A DNA stretch of 64,000 nt from Hybos culiciformis (lineage: Eukaryota > Arthropoda > Insecta > Diptera > Hybotidae): assembly GCA_964007475.1 (NCBI GenBank), contig OZ023273.1, forward strand, positions 73,757,842 through 73,821,841, in the 5' to 3' direction. The notes beneath the pieces are model-generated. The model ran no database searches and had not been told where the DNA came from. It was given only the letters and a program-made list of their open reading frames with translations. Both the position numbers and the translations under genes were made by a program. Below are positions 21,724 to 32,557 of this stretch, piece by piece; position 1 is the stretch's first letter, and every line of letters begins with the position of its first letter.

Positions 21724-23119
21724 GTGACACTTCTTGATCTTTTCTAAATTCCACTCTTTTGAATACTTTATTTTCAACTATTTGAAGATCCGGAAGCCTC
21801 TCTTTGTTATCTACTATTGCTTCACGGATTTCTTTATAGTTATCTGATTCAAAGGCTTCAGATTCCAGATCTAGGTCTGGACGTCTTAAAGATATTTCTT
21901 CCATTCCAAAAGATCTTGAAAGTGTATCTGCTACTACATTCTTTTTTCCTGATCTGTGTTGAATGTCAAATTCAAAGGCTTGCAGCTTTAATGACCACCT
22001 AAAAAGTTTTCCGTGGTGATCTTTACAAGTCATTAGCCACTTGAGTGCTGCGCAGTCAGTCAATACAGTAAATTTGACACCTTCTACATACATCCGAAAC
22101 TTCCTTATTGCCTCGACAACTGCAAAACATTCTTGTTCTGTAGCTGCCCATCGAGCTTGCGTTTCGTTGAATTTTTTTGACATGTATGCTACAGGGTGTT
22201 CGTTATTTTCTGCATCGTGCTGGAAAATTACTGCTCCAATGCCGGATTGACTAGCATCGGTTTGTATAAAGAAAGGCTTATTGTAATCAGGTGGAGCTAA
22301 GACTGGTTCTGAAATTAAGACTTCCTTAATTTTTGTGAAGGCTTCTCTCGCCTGTTTAGTGAAAATGAATTTTTTACTGCCGGTTTTAATTTTTAAACAG
22401 TCTGTAATGGGTGAAACTATTGTAGAATAATTTTGGATTAAACGTTGAAACCATCCTGTCATTCCTAAGAAGCGCCTGGTTTGTTTTAAAGATTTTGGTT
22501 CAGGGTATTCAGAAATTGCTGTTATTTTTCCTGGGTCTGGTTTCGTACCATTTGCGCCTATGACATATCCCAAGTATTTGATCTCCTTCATAAAGAATTT
22601 TGATTTTTCGACATTTATGGTGAGGTTGGCTTTTCTTAGAGCTTTTGCGACTTCTTTTAAAAGTTCAAAGTGCCGCTCTTTCGTCTCGGTTGCGACCATT
22701 AAGTCATCTAAATAGACTTTTACTTCCTCCTTTAAATGTTGAGGAATTACTTTGTCCATTACTCTACACATACGCTGGGCTGCATTACAGAGTCCGAACG
22801 GCATGCGGGTGTATTGATATAGAGGTCTACCGGGGATTGCGAAAGTAGTTTTCTCTCGAGACATTATTTGTAACGGAATTTGCCAAAATGCGTCTTTTAA
22901 GTCTATGCTGCTGATATATTTAGTTTTGGCAACTCGTGCTAGAAGTCCTTGTATGTTAGGCAGAGGGTACGCGTCTTTCTTTGTTAGGTCATTCACTTTT
23001 CTTGAGTCTAAATAAAGACGGTTTTTTCCCGGTTTCCGTGCGATGTCCATGCGCTATTGCTTTCCTCGATAACGCCCATTTCTAACATTCTGTCTACTTC
23101 AGCATACATTAACTTTTCT
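21724..23119 (-). pseudogene. pol: G1 reverse transcriptase and RNase H
   Basis: Main frame from 23050 down to the M1 border: RLYLDSRKVNDLTKKDAYPL, SIDLKDAFWQIPL, MPFGLCNAAQRMCR, VYLDDLMVATETKE (active site YLDD), then RNase H with FFIQTDASQSGIGAVIFQ, EQECFAVVEAI and VLTDCAALKWLM. The first RT block, PAIEKLMYAEVDRMLEMGVI, is in another frame at 23119-23050, so there is a frameshift near 23045. The frame then runs into the M1 LTR; codons beyond 21724 are not G1. Upstream it is split from its N terminus by H2. Confidence 0.85.
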
Positions 23120-23238
23120 ATGGCAGGTAGCGTTGCCAGGTTTTGAAAACTCAAAAGGAGGACATGATGAAAAAAAAACTCATTTAAACTAAAACAATTC
23201 ATTTATTACATGAGTAGTAGCACCAGTCATGCTTTCCT

Positions 23239-24282
23239 GCCGGTTCGCACAAATCGTTTAGTCTAAATCTTATGGTTCGTGGGGGGTGCCTTAAGATCAA
23301 GTGACATAAAGTCAATTGATTCTTATTGTTCTAAGAATGAATTGTAAAACAATAAAACAATTTTGCCTTTTCTCAAAAAAAATATTTCTTTTTCCGAAAA
23401 ATTTGGCCTTTTCCAAAAAATTGTATTTCTTCCTGAACTTTTTAATTTTAAATTATTTCTAAGAATGAATTGTAAAACAATAAAAATAATTTTGCATTTT
23501 CTCAAAAAAATATTTCTTTTTCCGAAAAATTTGGCCTTTTCCAAAAAATTGTATTTCTTCCTGAACTTTTTAATTTTAAATTATTTCTAAGAATGAATTG
23601 TAAAACAATAAAACAAATTTTGCCCTTTCTTAAAAAAATATTTCTTATTCCGAAAAATTTGGCCTTTTCCAAAAAATTGTATTTCTTCCTGAACTTTTTA
23701 ATTTTAAGTTATTTTCGACATTACTTAATTTTTATAATTTTAAGTTATTTTTCGACATTATTCATTATTCGATTTAATTTCGTTATGAACGAATATCGAT
23801 TTTTTATGCGTGAGGTGCGGGTGGAAAAGGCCAAATTTTTCGGAAAAAGAAAATTTTTTTTGGGATTGTCAATTGACTTTATGTGTTCTTCTAAAATATG
23901 ACTTAAAATCAAGATCTAAAGTGACATAAAGTCAATTGACCTTATGTCACATTTTAGAAAAAGACATAAAATCAATTGACTTTTTGTCGTTTTGAAAGTG
24001 ACTTACAATCTATTTATTGAACATTATCAAAAAAATATATCTTGACTTTATGTCACTTTTAATTTTTTTTTGCAAAGCGACATAAAGTCATTTGACTTTA
24101 GGTCACTTTAAATCTTGACTTTATGTATCATTTTAGAAAAAGACATAAAATCGATTGACTTTATGTCGCTTTGAAAGTGACTTAAAGTCAATTAACTTTA
24201 TGTCGCTTTGAAAGTGACTTAAAGTCAATTGACTTTATGTCACTTGATTTTAAGGCACCCCCCATGGTTCGTGCGAACCGGC
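23239..24282. repeat. Foldback element inside H2 with palindromic array
   Basis: Outer arms GCCGGTTCGCAC (23239-23250) and GTGCGAACCGGC (24271-24282) are inverted; the next ~60 bp on each side are also complementary, including the GGGGTGCC/GGCACCCC words. The left half holds three ~127-bp tandem repeats (from about 23333, 23459 and 23587). The right half (about 23910-24245) is an array of variants of the self-complementary unit AAAGTCAATTGACTTT flanked by GACAT/ATGTC. Frames across it are shadows of the repeats. Confidence 0.75.
23333..23712. repeat. Three tandem ~127-bp repeats
   Basis: Each unit begins CTAAGAATGAATTGTAAAAC and runs through ccgaaaaatttggcc to ttttaattttaaattat. The third unit is slightly diverged (cttattccg for ctttttccg). 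Confidence 0.85.
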
Positions 24283-24763
24283 TATTTGAAATAATTTTTA
24301 ATGATTTAATTAATTTTTAATTAATTTATTGATTTTTAATTTTAATGTTTTTTTTATGCATACTAAATTTCAGTTGTATATAAATAATATTTATTTTTTT
24401 AAATTAATTAGTGAATTAATAAAAAAAAAGTGGGTTTCATGCAGTTTAATTTTTTTAGTATACTATTTCCTTGCAAAATAATTTCACTGCGAACCAGTTG
24501 ATGAAATTTTGGGGAATAATCACTCAGTACAGTAGCACCATTAAAAATTATAATATGTACACAAAACAAAAGAAAAAGAACATTAGTTATTCACAAAAGA
24601 AAATAAATCGAGAAAATAAAGCGAGCAACAGGGTAACTACGATAATTTTTTTGTAAATTTCAATATGGAGGACATTTAGGCCTTTTTGGAGGACGGATAT
24701 TTTAAGTAGTAAATGGAGGACTGTCCTCCCTAAAGGAGGACGCCTGGCAACGCTAATGGCAGG

Positions 24764-24891
24764 GGAGATTGGGTAGTGTTTTTATTTTACTGGCTCATTG
24801 TCCCCTGTGTCTATTATGTGTTCTTCTAAACTTGTGCACCCTAACCCTTGAACGGTGTAGGAAGGAAACATTTTTGAAGTTTAACTTCTTT
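24764..24891 (-). pseudogene. pol: G1 pol, segment linking protease to RT
   Basis: On the minus strand this reads CFLPTPFKG at 24841-24870, then a region typical of the gypsy pol linker (SLEEHIIDTG, DNEPV) and PIS before the H2 site. It contains in-frame stops, one in the run ccagtaaaataaaaac near 24795 and one after FKG. It is flanked by H2 on the left and repeat D on the right. Confidence 0.7.
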
Positions 24892-26682
24892 AGCGAGGTA
24901 AAAATTTTTGATCAAAATAGGGGAAAAAAGAAGACAGAATATAGTATGTGCTGAGTCACGATAAATAAAAGCCACAACGCTGCAAAAGAGGGGTAATAAC
25001 CACAGAATGTAGTATGTTAAAAAGTAAAAACAAATATAAAAGCAGGGAAATATAAGACGTTGTAGCATGTAGCATGTATTTACGAAAATAAAATAGCGAT
25101 ACTACACACACATAACAAAATACTAACGATGGTGGAAAGCAAAAAACAAAAAAAAACCATATAGATAGAATTAAAAAAATGTACAATAACAGAATTAAAG
25201 ATCAACTGATTTTGTTGTTAATATTTATTTAGTTTATTTCCTTTTCGAATTAGTGAAATTCTATCATATGAAACAGAAACGCTGTTTGTCTGTTTGTCTA
25301 TTCCGAATATGTACCTAAACCGCTCAGCCGATCGTTTTCAAACTTACACTATTTCTTTGTCTCAGATCAAGGGTCGTTTTAGGCTATTTTCAAATTTGAT
25401 TGGCCTCCTACCTAGCGACCTCCCCTGAGGGCCCACTTCAAAAGTTCGTCCGATTTCATTTAAATTTGGTATATAAAGAGAGGAACTGATTACACCCAAA
25501 TTTCGTAACAAAAAATTTATTTCCGATTTCATTCAAATTTGGTACGTAAAAAGAGGAAATGATTACACACAAATTTCGTAACAAAGAATTTCATTCAAAT
25601 TTGGTAAATAAAAAGAGGAAACGATTAAACACGTAAATTTCGTAACAAAAAATTGATTGATCCTACCCAGCGACCACCACGGGGGGCGGACTAGGGAATG
25701 CATTTTTTTAATAAAAATTTAATTCCGGATTTTAGGAATTGTCTTGAAATGAAATCCGGATTTCGGTTTATTCCGGAATTTCATATAAAAATTAAAATAT
25801 ATTAAAAAATTAAATTAAATTATTCTTTAACATAAATATTAGTATATTTAGTTCAAAACATTATAACAAATTAAATTATGAAATATTTTATATTAAAATA
25901 AAATTTTATACTTTTCAATAAACCGAAAGTGAATAAACTGAATGGAAAAATAAAAATTTGAAACACAAAGTATCCAATGTTTTAACATTGAGTTTTAATC
26001 GAATTTTTATTGAAAATGTTCCTGCAGCATTGTTAATAAGTTATATTAGAGATTTTCCAAAAGTGTTCCTCGAGGGGCCCCCCTTGATCGCAAAATTTAA
26101 TTTCACTTCGAATTCCAAATAAATCACTGAACTTCAACTTATTTTGTTAATGTTGATTAATGTGAAAAAAAGTTTTACGTATTTGCAGACTTGCTATAGC
26201 TACTTAGATTTAAATTTTTGTGAATTTTAATGCTTTATGCCTAAATAATAAAAAAAAAATAAACAATTGGTCAAAATTCGCGCCAGTAAAAGTTCCACCA
26301 AATTCGAAAAATTCGGAATTTAGCATTTTGAATTCCGAATTTTTTGAAATTCGAAAACAGGCGCATTTCCGGATTTCCGGGATCCAAAAAACCGGTTTTG
26401 CATTGCCTAGGGCGGACTTCTAAAGTTCGTGTGATTTTATTCAAATTTGGTAAATAAAAAGAGGAAACGATTAAACACATAAATTTTGTAACAAAATATT
26501 AATTGATCCTACCCAGCGACTTCTAAAGTTCGTCCGATTTCATTCAAATTTGGTACGTAAAAAAGAATAAATGATTACACACAAATTTCGTAAGAAAAAA
26601 TTTAGCCCCCTCTTCCACTTACAAAAGTAAATCAGTCAGAGTCCGTAGCCAAATAAATATTTGCAAGTAAATAAAGAAGTTA
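24892..26682. repeat. D: dispersed repeat inserted in G1 pol, contains H3
   Basis: The 9-bp direct repeat AACTTCTTT (24883-24891 and 26683-26691) brackets it, and the G1 frame runs up to one copy and resumes at the other. There are no clear terminal inverted repeats. Several units of TTTCATTCAAATTTGGTA ... aaaagaggaaatgattacacacaaatttcgtaac occur at about 25455-25660 and again at 26435-26600, interrupted by H3. The superfamily is unknown; 9-bp duplications are typical of Mutator-like elements, but the ends do not support that. Confidence 0.6.
25692..26409. mobile_element. H3: hAT-like MITE inside repeat D
   Basis: Ends TAGGGAATGCA and TGCATTGCCTA are inverted with one mismatch. GGGCGGAC is duplicated at 25684-25691 and 26410-26417 (8 bp). 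Subterminal TTCCGGATTT words face each other. 718 bp, no coding capacity. Confidence 0.82.
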
Positions 26683-26691
26683 AACTTCTTT

Positions 26692-27175
26692 CGTGAGCTT
26701 ATGAGGATGAGGCTCACACATATTTTTTTTAATTGCTTCTAGCTTGAACTGATCATTTGAATCTAATTGGTGAATATTTAGATCTATTTCTGAAATTTCT
26801 GATACTGGATTAAAAATTTGGGGGGCTAAATTAAAATTGGTCCAGAAGTTTATCCCTAGATAAAGTTCTTGAGACAATTTAGGTACTACTTGTATTTTTA
26901 GAACTTTTGAAATATTATTAAAGCAGATGGGTACTAAAATATACCCTATGATTTCTGTTTTATTCCCTGAAGCAGTTATGACCGATTCCTTTATTTTGTG
27001 TAATTTAAATTAGTATTATCGGCTATCCATTGTTTATTTTTACCTAAACATGAGATAGATGCACCGGAGTCCAATAATCCCATTAAGGATTTTTCTCCGA
27101 TTTGAATTTTTAAGTATGGTCTATTGTCATGAGGTAGTTTTATTACTGAAGAGAGGATGTTTCTCTTATCTTCCT
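26692..27175 (-). pseudogene. pol: G1 protease and start of pol
   Basis: On the minus strand about 27150-27000 reads PYLKIQIGEKSLMGLLDSGA followed by SISCLGKNKQW, the aspartic protease active site (DSGA). A second open piece (26877-26692) reads LYLGINFWTNFNLAPQ, the late protease ILG-like region, then a linker to RT ending at HKLTKEV where D is inserted. Stops and a frameshift separate the two pieces near 27000-26900. Confidence 0.75.
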
Positions 27176-28562
27176 TTACTCTTCTGTAGTACTGATTTTA
27201 CCTTCTAGATTTCTCTTTTTGTTTTTTGATCTCATTATTTGATTAACGTGTAGTCTCATTTCGCTGATATTCTTATACGTAACAATTTCAGCTCTCTTCC
27301 TATCATATCTCTGTTTCCTGATATGAAAAGGGGGCCATTGTTTTTTCTCTTTTTCTGGGGTTTCCTGTTTTTCTGTCCTTTTTAATATTTTAATTATTTT
27401 TAATTCTTCTCTTTCTTTTATTTCAGGTCCTTTTTTTAATTTTTCGTTTGAGTGTTGATTGGGTTCTTTTATTAAAACTGGGTTATTTGTGTTGTTATCT
27501 GTTGTTATTAATTTTTGGCCTATTTCAAAATCTGTAGATGGCCTCGCCACAGATTGCGAATTTAGTTTCCCGTCTGGAAACGAACTGATTTGTGGCAGTT
27601 TTTGCATGTGGGAGCTACTTCGTTGCGCATCCCGCATTTGTAACAGAAAATTCTTCTGAAATCTGCTGGGCAGTCCATGAATGCATGGCCTGGCACTTCG
27701 CAGTTCCAGCAGCGTAAATTATTTTCCGGTGTTGCTGGTCTTGATTGTTGTTGTTTAGGCCTAGCTGGTTCATTATAATTCCTCTTAATATTACCAGTTT
27801 TAAAGTGGAGCTGTTTACCAGTATTATGTACAGCTTCGACTTCATAATACTCATTGTCATAATATTCGTCGTACAGGTAATCGTCGTCATGTTGGATTTC
27901 CTGTACTCTATATCTGTTACGGTCGTAGCCTGGTCTTGGGTAATTGCGTTCTTCTTCATCTGACCGATTTGTTCGTTTAGACTCTCTGCTGTTGTCAAGC
28001 ATCCTAAACTGGTAAGATCTCTTATCTCTAATGCTCGGAGTGGCTCTTTGTACTCTCTTCTAGCATTTTGTTTGATTCTGTTAGTTAACCGTCTCTCGCT
28101 TAACGGTTCTTCTAGCTTTTGATTAAAAGCTGTCATGGCTTGTATATATTCTCGCCAAGTTTCTCCCAATTTTTGCTTCCTATTGAGTAGTTCCGTTATT
28201 TTTAGATCTACTTCAAGGGCTTCAGCGTACTCGTTTATGAGGGCTGAACTAAATGTTCTCCAGGTCGTGGTATGTTTGTCATGTGACCTGAAATACGAGA
28301 AATACCATCTCTTTATTGTTGGGTCCAGAAGTTGGTGGAAATTGTTTATTAGGGTTTTGTCGGAGATGTTTTGGTCAATTCTTTGATTATCCACTTCCTT
28401 TACGAAGTTCTCTACTTCGTCTCCGTTAAAGAAAAGTCCGAATCTTTTCTTAAGGTCGAGCTCTTTTGTGTATCTTCGTTCTTCATTGTAATTATAACGT
28501 CTTTCTCTTGGTTCATTTTGGTAGTTTGATCCGCGTTCGTTATCTCTGTTTGGTGGAGTCAC
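27176..28562 (-). pseudogene. gag: G1 gag, central and nucleocapsid part
   Basis: From 28562: an Arg/Glu/Tyr-rich start and a helical capsid domain (KRFGLFFNGDEVENFVKEV, KRWYFSYFRSH, GETWREYIQAMTAFNQKLEE). The frame shifts near 28000, after which the other frame (28002-27176) carries the zinc knuckle CWNCEVPGHAFMDC and a second Cys-rich loop CYKCGMRNEVAPTC that lacks the usual His. A Lys/Glu-rich tail leads toward the protease. Gag packages the element RNA. Confidence 0.82.
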
Positions 28563-29105
28563 AGGGTCTCGTGCTCTTGTACTTGAACGGACAGGTCATG
28601 TGTGTTCTCTTTCATCCGAAAGGCCTGGGGTTGTAGAACGAGAACTATCGCTATCAGAGCTTGGTGATTTGTCTCAACTTATGCTCGGTAACCAGTGGCT
28701 GTATTTTTTGGTCCAGTTTTTCTATCATGGCTATTATGCTGGCGATTGGGTCTTTATTATCTTTTTCTGTTTTTTTATTTGCTTGATTTTCTGGTTGATT
28801 CGGCTGTGCTGGGAATCCTCAATTTTTTCCAGTTCCGCTGGTTTTATTCTTACTTCTTGAGGGTGGATTTGGTTCTTTTCCCACTTTTGCGTTCGAATCT
28901 TTGCTGAAGCCTCCGGTTCGTTGGTGCATATTTATTCCTTCTATTTCTAACCAATCCTTTTGACTTCTTTCAGGAAAACTGCTTTTTGAAAATCCTGTTG
29001 CTCCTTGTTCTGTAACTATTAGTGCCTGATCTCTGTATGCCCACTTCTCCCTTTTTCTTCTTAACTCCTCTAGTTCTTCAAAAGCTTTCAATTCCATATC
29101 TGCTG
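28563..29105 (-). pseudogene. gag: G1 gag, segment between F1 and the capsid part
   Basis: The frame at 29097-28819 reads MELKAFEELEELRRKREKWA, a charged coiled-coil-like stretch. A TGA at 28817-28819 ends it, and similar Gln/Lys-rich sequence continues to about 28660 in the same frame. The upstream Gag N terminus lies beyond F1; if F1 and one copy of its 3-bp duplication are ignored the two pieces are in the same frame. Confidence 0.75.
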
Positions 29106-29108
29106 CTG

Positions 29109-30956
29109 GGGGGTTATTATGTAACTCCTATTCGAATTCGGATTGATTCGAAAGTTGTTTTCGATTTATTATGAAATGATATTGTGTAAATCGAAAGTCA
29201 AACAATGATCGAATAAAGGCAGCTTTAAAAGGTTGGCTATAAAGTTTTATTCGAATAAAAAAATTCAAAATCATATGTTTGTTGTTTTAAATTCGAGTGA
29301 AAACTTAAATCGGAATTATGTAATTCGAATTCGGATTTTTATTTTTATTTTTTTTATTTTATAAAGTTGGCTATGAATATTGATGGCATTATATAGACGA
29401 TATATATACACGGCATTATGCAACTCGAAAAACGAATAAAAATTATTCGAATTTCGGAAATTTTGTTCGATAACTATTTATCAAACGGAAAAAAAAAAAA
29501 AACAAAAAAGAAAATAATTTGTTTGAAATGTAATTACATTTTTGATAAAATTAAATTAAAAAATATATTTTGAGTGTTATTATTTAAAAATTAAATTTAT
29601 TTATTATTAAATTCATATTTTATATTAATATTAAATTTGAAATAAATAATAAAAAAGTAAAACAAAAAAAAAATTTCTTCCAAAATGTATTTGAAGTCAA
29701 AGACTATCCATTAATTAAAAATTTGGCTAAACTGCCGTTTCCTTGAAACTCTCAGAATGGGCTGAAACTTGGAGGGGGTAGAGGCGGAGCCCAAACTCGC
29801 AAAACTGAATTCAGTTCTTGGGGCAAAGGTCCCGTTTCGGAGATAGAGCCCTCCAAAATTTTTATACATTTTTGTATGGAAAATTTTTTGTGCCCGATTT
29901 GCCCTATTTTCGGGTAGGTAATAGAGGCGGTTCCTAAAATGTTAAATCCGAGAGGGTTTTTGCGGGAAGGCCGCCATTTCGGAGTTATGACCCTTCAAAA
30001 TTTTCATACGTTACATTGAATGAGCCTTTTCACAAAAAATTTTAAATAGAACTTTGACGAGAAATTAATTTTTCAAAAAACGGGGGGGGCGGTCAAATCC
30101 CACTGATAGCCAGCATGCTGCCCCGCCCCCTCCACACCGCTTTTTGAAACATTAATTTCTAGTCAAAGTTCTGTTTAAAAAACATATGAAGTAACGTATG
30201 AAAATTTTGAAGGGCCATAACTCCGAAATGGGGGCCTTCCCGCAAAAATCCTCTCGGATTTAACAATTTAGGGTCCGCCTCTATTACCTACCCGAAAATA
30301 GGGCAAATCGGGCACAAAAAAAAAATTTCCTTTCAAAAATGTAGGAAAACTTCTGGGGGCCCTATCTTCGAAACGGGGCCTCTGCCCCAAGAACTGATTT
30401 CCGTTTTGGGAGTTTAGGCACCACCTGTACCCCCCCCCCCCCCAAGTTTCTGCCCATTCTGAGAGTTTCAAGGAAACTGCATTATCGCCAAAAATTTAAA
30501 AAAAAAACACTTTGTTTTTTTATTTAAAATTTTCAAACAATTTTAAAAATAAAATCAAAAGAAACAGCAAACACATTTTTTTATTCGAATAAAACATTGT
30601 AGCCGACCTTTTAAAGCTGCCTTTATTCGATTGTTTTACTTTCGATTTACATAATACCATTTTATAATAGAATCGAAAAAACTTTCGAATCAATCCGAAT
30701 TCGAATAGGACTTACATATTAAAAAAATTGAAAAAATTGAAAATTTTAAAAAAAAATCAAGTTTTTATTTCAAAATGTACTTAAATTTCAAACAAAATAT
30801 TTTTTTGGTTGGTTATTTAGTTTTTTTCCGTTTGGCAAAAAGTTATCGAACAAAATTTCCAAAATTCGAATAATTTTTATTCGTTTTTCGAGTTGTATTT
30901 ATCGTGTATTTATCTTGAAAAATAAAAATCCGAATTCGAATTACATAATAACCCCC
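29109..30956. mobile_element. F1: composite long inverted-repeat (foldback) element in G1 gag
   Basis: Termini GGGGGTTATTATGTAA and its inverse are flanked by CTG (29106-29108 and 30957-30959). Inside, two arms of about 360 bp (about 29725-30085 and 30105-30485) are inverted around a ~20-bp centre and begin with gccgtttccttgaaac. Outer blocks are also inverted but in shuffled order: 29120-29240 matches the inverse of 30595-30715, while 29300-29490 matches the inverse of 30820-30955. This implies a MITE inserted in another copy of its own family. No coding capacity. Confidence 0.72.
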
Positions 30957-30959
30957 CTG

Positions 30960-31551
30960 ACTTGGGCCCACTTATTGACTTCTTACTTGCTCCTGTTTTG
31001 TTTTCTTTATCACCGTCTTCGGTTTTTGATATTTCTAGATCTCTAAAGGAAATTGTAAGCTCTTCGTTGCCGTCTACTCCGACTCCTACCTGTGCAGGGA
31101 TTTCAAGCATCTGCTGTTTATTTTCGATAATTTTATTTATCTCAACTGTTATTACTTCAGATACTTCTTTTACTTCCGATATTATTTCCGATATTTTTTT
31201 ATCTTTTTCATCGTCTTCTGTGCCTGCTTCCATTAGTCTGTATTTATGGTGGGTAAGCCGGCTTAAGAGCGGTAGTAATTTTTTGAGGGTTGGGGCTGAC
31301 ATTGCTGTTTTTGCCTGATCTACCACTTTCGTGGCTTCAATTATTGTTATTTCTATTTCATCATTAGAGAGAGAAGGGTGGTTTTGGGTCAAGAACCTTG
31401 CTTGAGGATTTTCGGTCTCGCGCTCTAAACATGCTTTTAGTTGATTAAAAGATTCAATGCCTGAATAGGGAATCTGATTTCTGTTGTATTCGTATAGTAA
31501 TTCAGTAATTTCTAAGTGTTCTGGCACTATATATAGGCTTCTAGCTGCCAT
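30960..31551 (-). pseudogene. gag: G1 gag, N-terminal part
   Basis: The frame from 31551 begins MAARSLYIVPEHLEITELLY and continues with helical, charged sequence (KLLPLLSRLTHHKYRLME, ISEIISEVKEVSEV) to KTGASKKSISGPK at the F1 border. The last codons of the open frame lie in F1 and are not Gag. No known domain beyond a Gag-like N-terminal helical region; its place between leader and capsid supports the call. Confidence 0.75.
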
Positions 31552-32540
31552 GCTTTTATGTTTTAATTTTTCTTGTTCCTAACGAGAAATTTTGTTTATG
31601 TATATATATTTTGTGGTTTTTTTTTTTTTAATTATAAAAAGAAAGGATTTCAAAAATATATATGTATGATGTTAATTTTTCTTTTTATTTTGGTACGTTT
31701 ATTATTGGTTCTTTTTTTTCTTGATTTAAATTCGGTCCTTTTGGATACCAGAAATGCTTGATGTAATTTTTATTTATTGATAGAAAGTAAAATTTTAGTT
31801 AAGAAGGAAGATTTTATTAGTTAGCTCTATTAGTTTAAGAAAAGTTGGATAATAGGAAAATAGAAACTTTTTGTTTTATTTCGACTGTCCACCCCAGCAT
31901 GTACAGTGTAGCCCGTGACTACATTTTATACTGCACTCACACTGCAAGGTGTAAATCGAAATAAAACTGTACCCGCATTGCAAGTACTGAAAATCAAAAT
32001 CGCAGCATGTACAGAGTAGACTGTGCCTACATTTTCAACTGCACTCACACTGTACGATGTTAATTATCTTTTAAGAAAAAGATTGTTACGGTTATCCTTA
32101 AACTTAAAGTGTAGCCCGTGACTACATTTTAAACTGCACTCACACTGTAAGAAAAGTAAAAGGAGAACAGAGTAGTGATAGAATTAATAAAAAGTTTGAT
32201 AGTTTAGAAGAAAGATAATAAATATTTTCAAAGAAATCTAACTCCAGCACGTACAGTGTAGACTGTGCCTACATTTTAGACTGCACTCGCACTGTAAGGT
32301 GAAATCTCTTTCCAAACATTGTAAGGAAATAGTTTTATAGAGCTATTATTTTTGACTTGGGGTTTCTAAAATATGTAGTGTAAAAAAAAAATTACTAGGT
32401 CTTAAAATACTCTTTTTTCTTTCAGAAAACTAGTTTTTCTAGAAAAATGGTCGTGTAAGGTTTTTCACCTCACAAGTTTTCAAAGAGTAGAGACTCGAAA
32501 GTCTTGCTACCTCTTTGTTAGGGTAGGACTCATAGTCTTA
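31552..32540 (-). other. G1 leader between primer site and gag
   Basis: About 1 kb without coding capacity. It holds four copies of a ~57-bp unit, annotated separately. In LTR elements this interval carries packaging and regulatory signals. Confidence 0.65.
31895..32301 (-). repeat. Four spaced ~57-bp repeats in the G1 leader
   Basis: Units start near 31895, 32003, 32107 (5' part missing) and 32246, spaced by about 105-140 bp. Shared cores on the plus strand are CAGCATGTACAGTGTAG, CTACATTTT and ACTGCACTCACACTG. The middle alternates between CCCGTGA and ACTGTGC. The spacers between are unrelated, so these are dispersed sites kept similar rather than a plain tandem array. Confidence 0.8.
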
Positions 32541-32555
32541 CCACGTTGGGCGCCA
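32541..32555 (-). other. G1 primer binding site
   Basis: On the minus strand TGGCGCCCAACGTGG begins 2 nt after the inner end of the right LTR. TGGCGCCC is the common tRNA-Lys type of site. It fixes the orientation of G1 as minus and the right LTR as the 5' LTR. Confidence 0.82.
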
Positions 32556-32557
32556 TT

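Larger units (their letters stand above)
23128..24755. mobile_element. H2: hAT-like nonautonomous element in G1 RT
   Basis: Ends TAGCGTTGCCAGG...CCTGGCAACGCTA form a 13-bp perfect inverted repeat, flanked by the 8-bp duplication ATGGCAGG (23120-23127 and 24756-24763). Removing element plus one copy restores continuity of the G1 RT start. Subterminal copies of AAAGGAGGAC occur near both ends. An 8-bp duplication with TAG ends is the hAT pattern. No transposase is present. A second inverted-repeat element lies inside (23239-24282). Confidence 0.85.

Noticed and set aside
23323..23901. Open frames on both strands rich in Phe, Leu and Lys
   Set aside because: Repeat themselves with the 127-bp tandem units and follow their edges; no domain.
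24892..26682. Repeat D as a Helitron
   Set aside because: No TC start, no CTRR end with hairpin, and it is flanked by a 9-bp direct repeat, which Helitrons do not make.
27745..28860. Plus-strand hydrophobic frames opposite G1 gag
   Set aside because: Antisense shadows of a Lys/Glu/Arg-rich Gag region; hydrophobicity is what the reverse complement of such codons gives.
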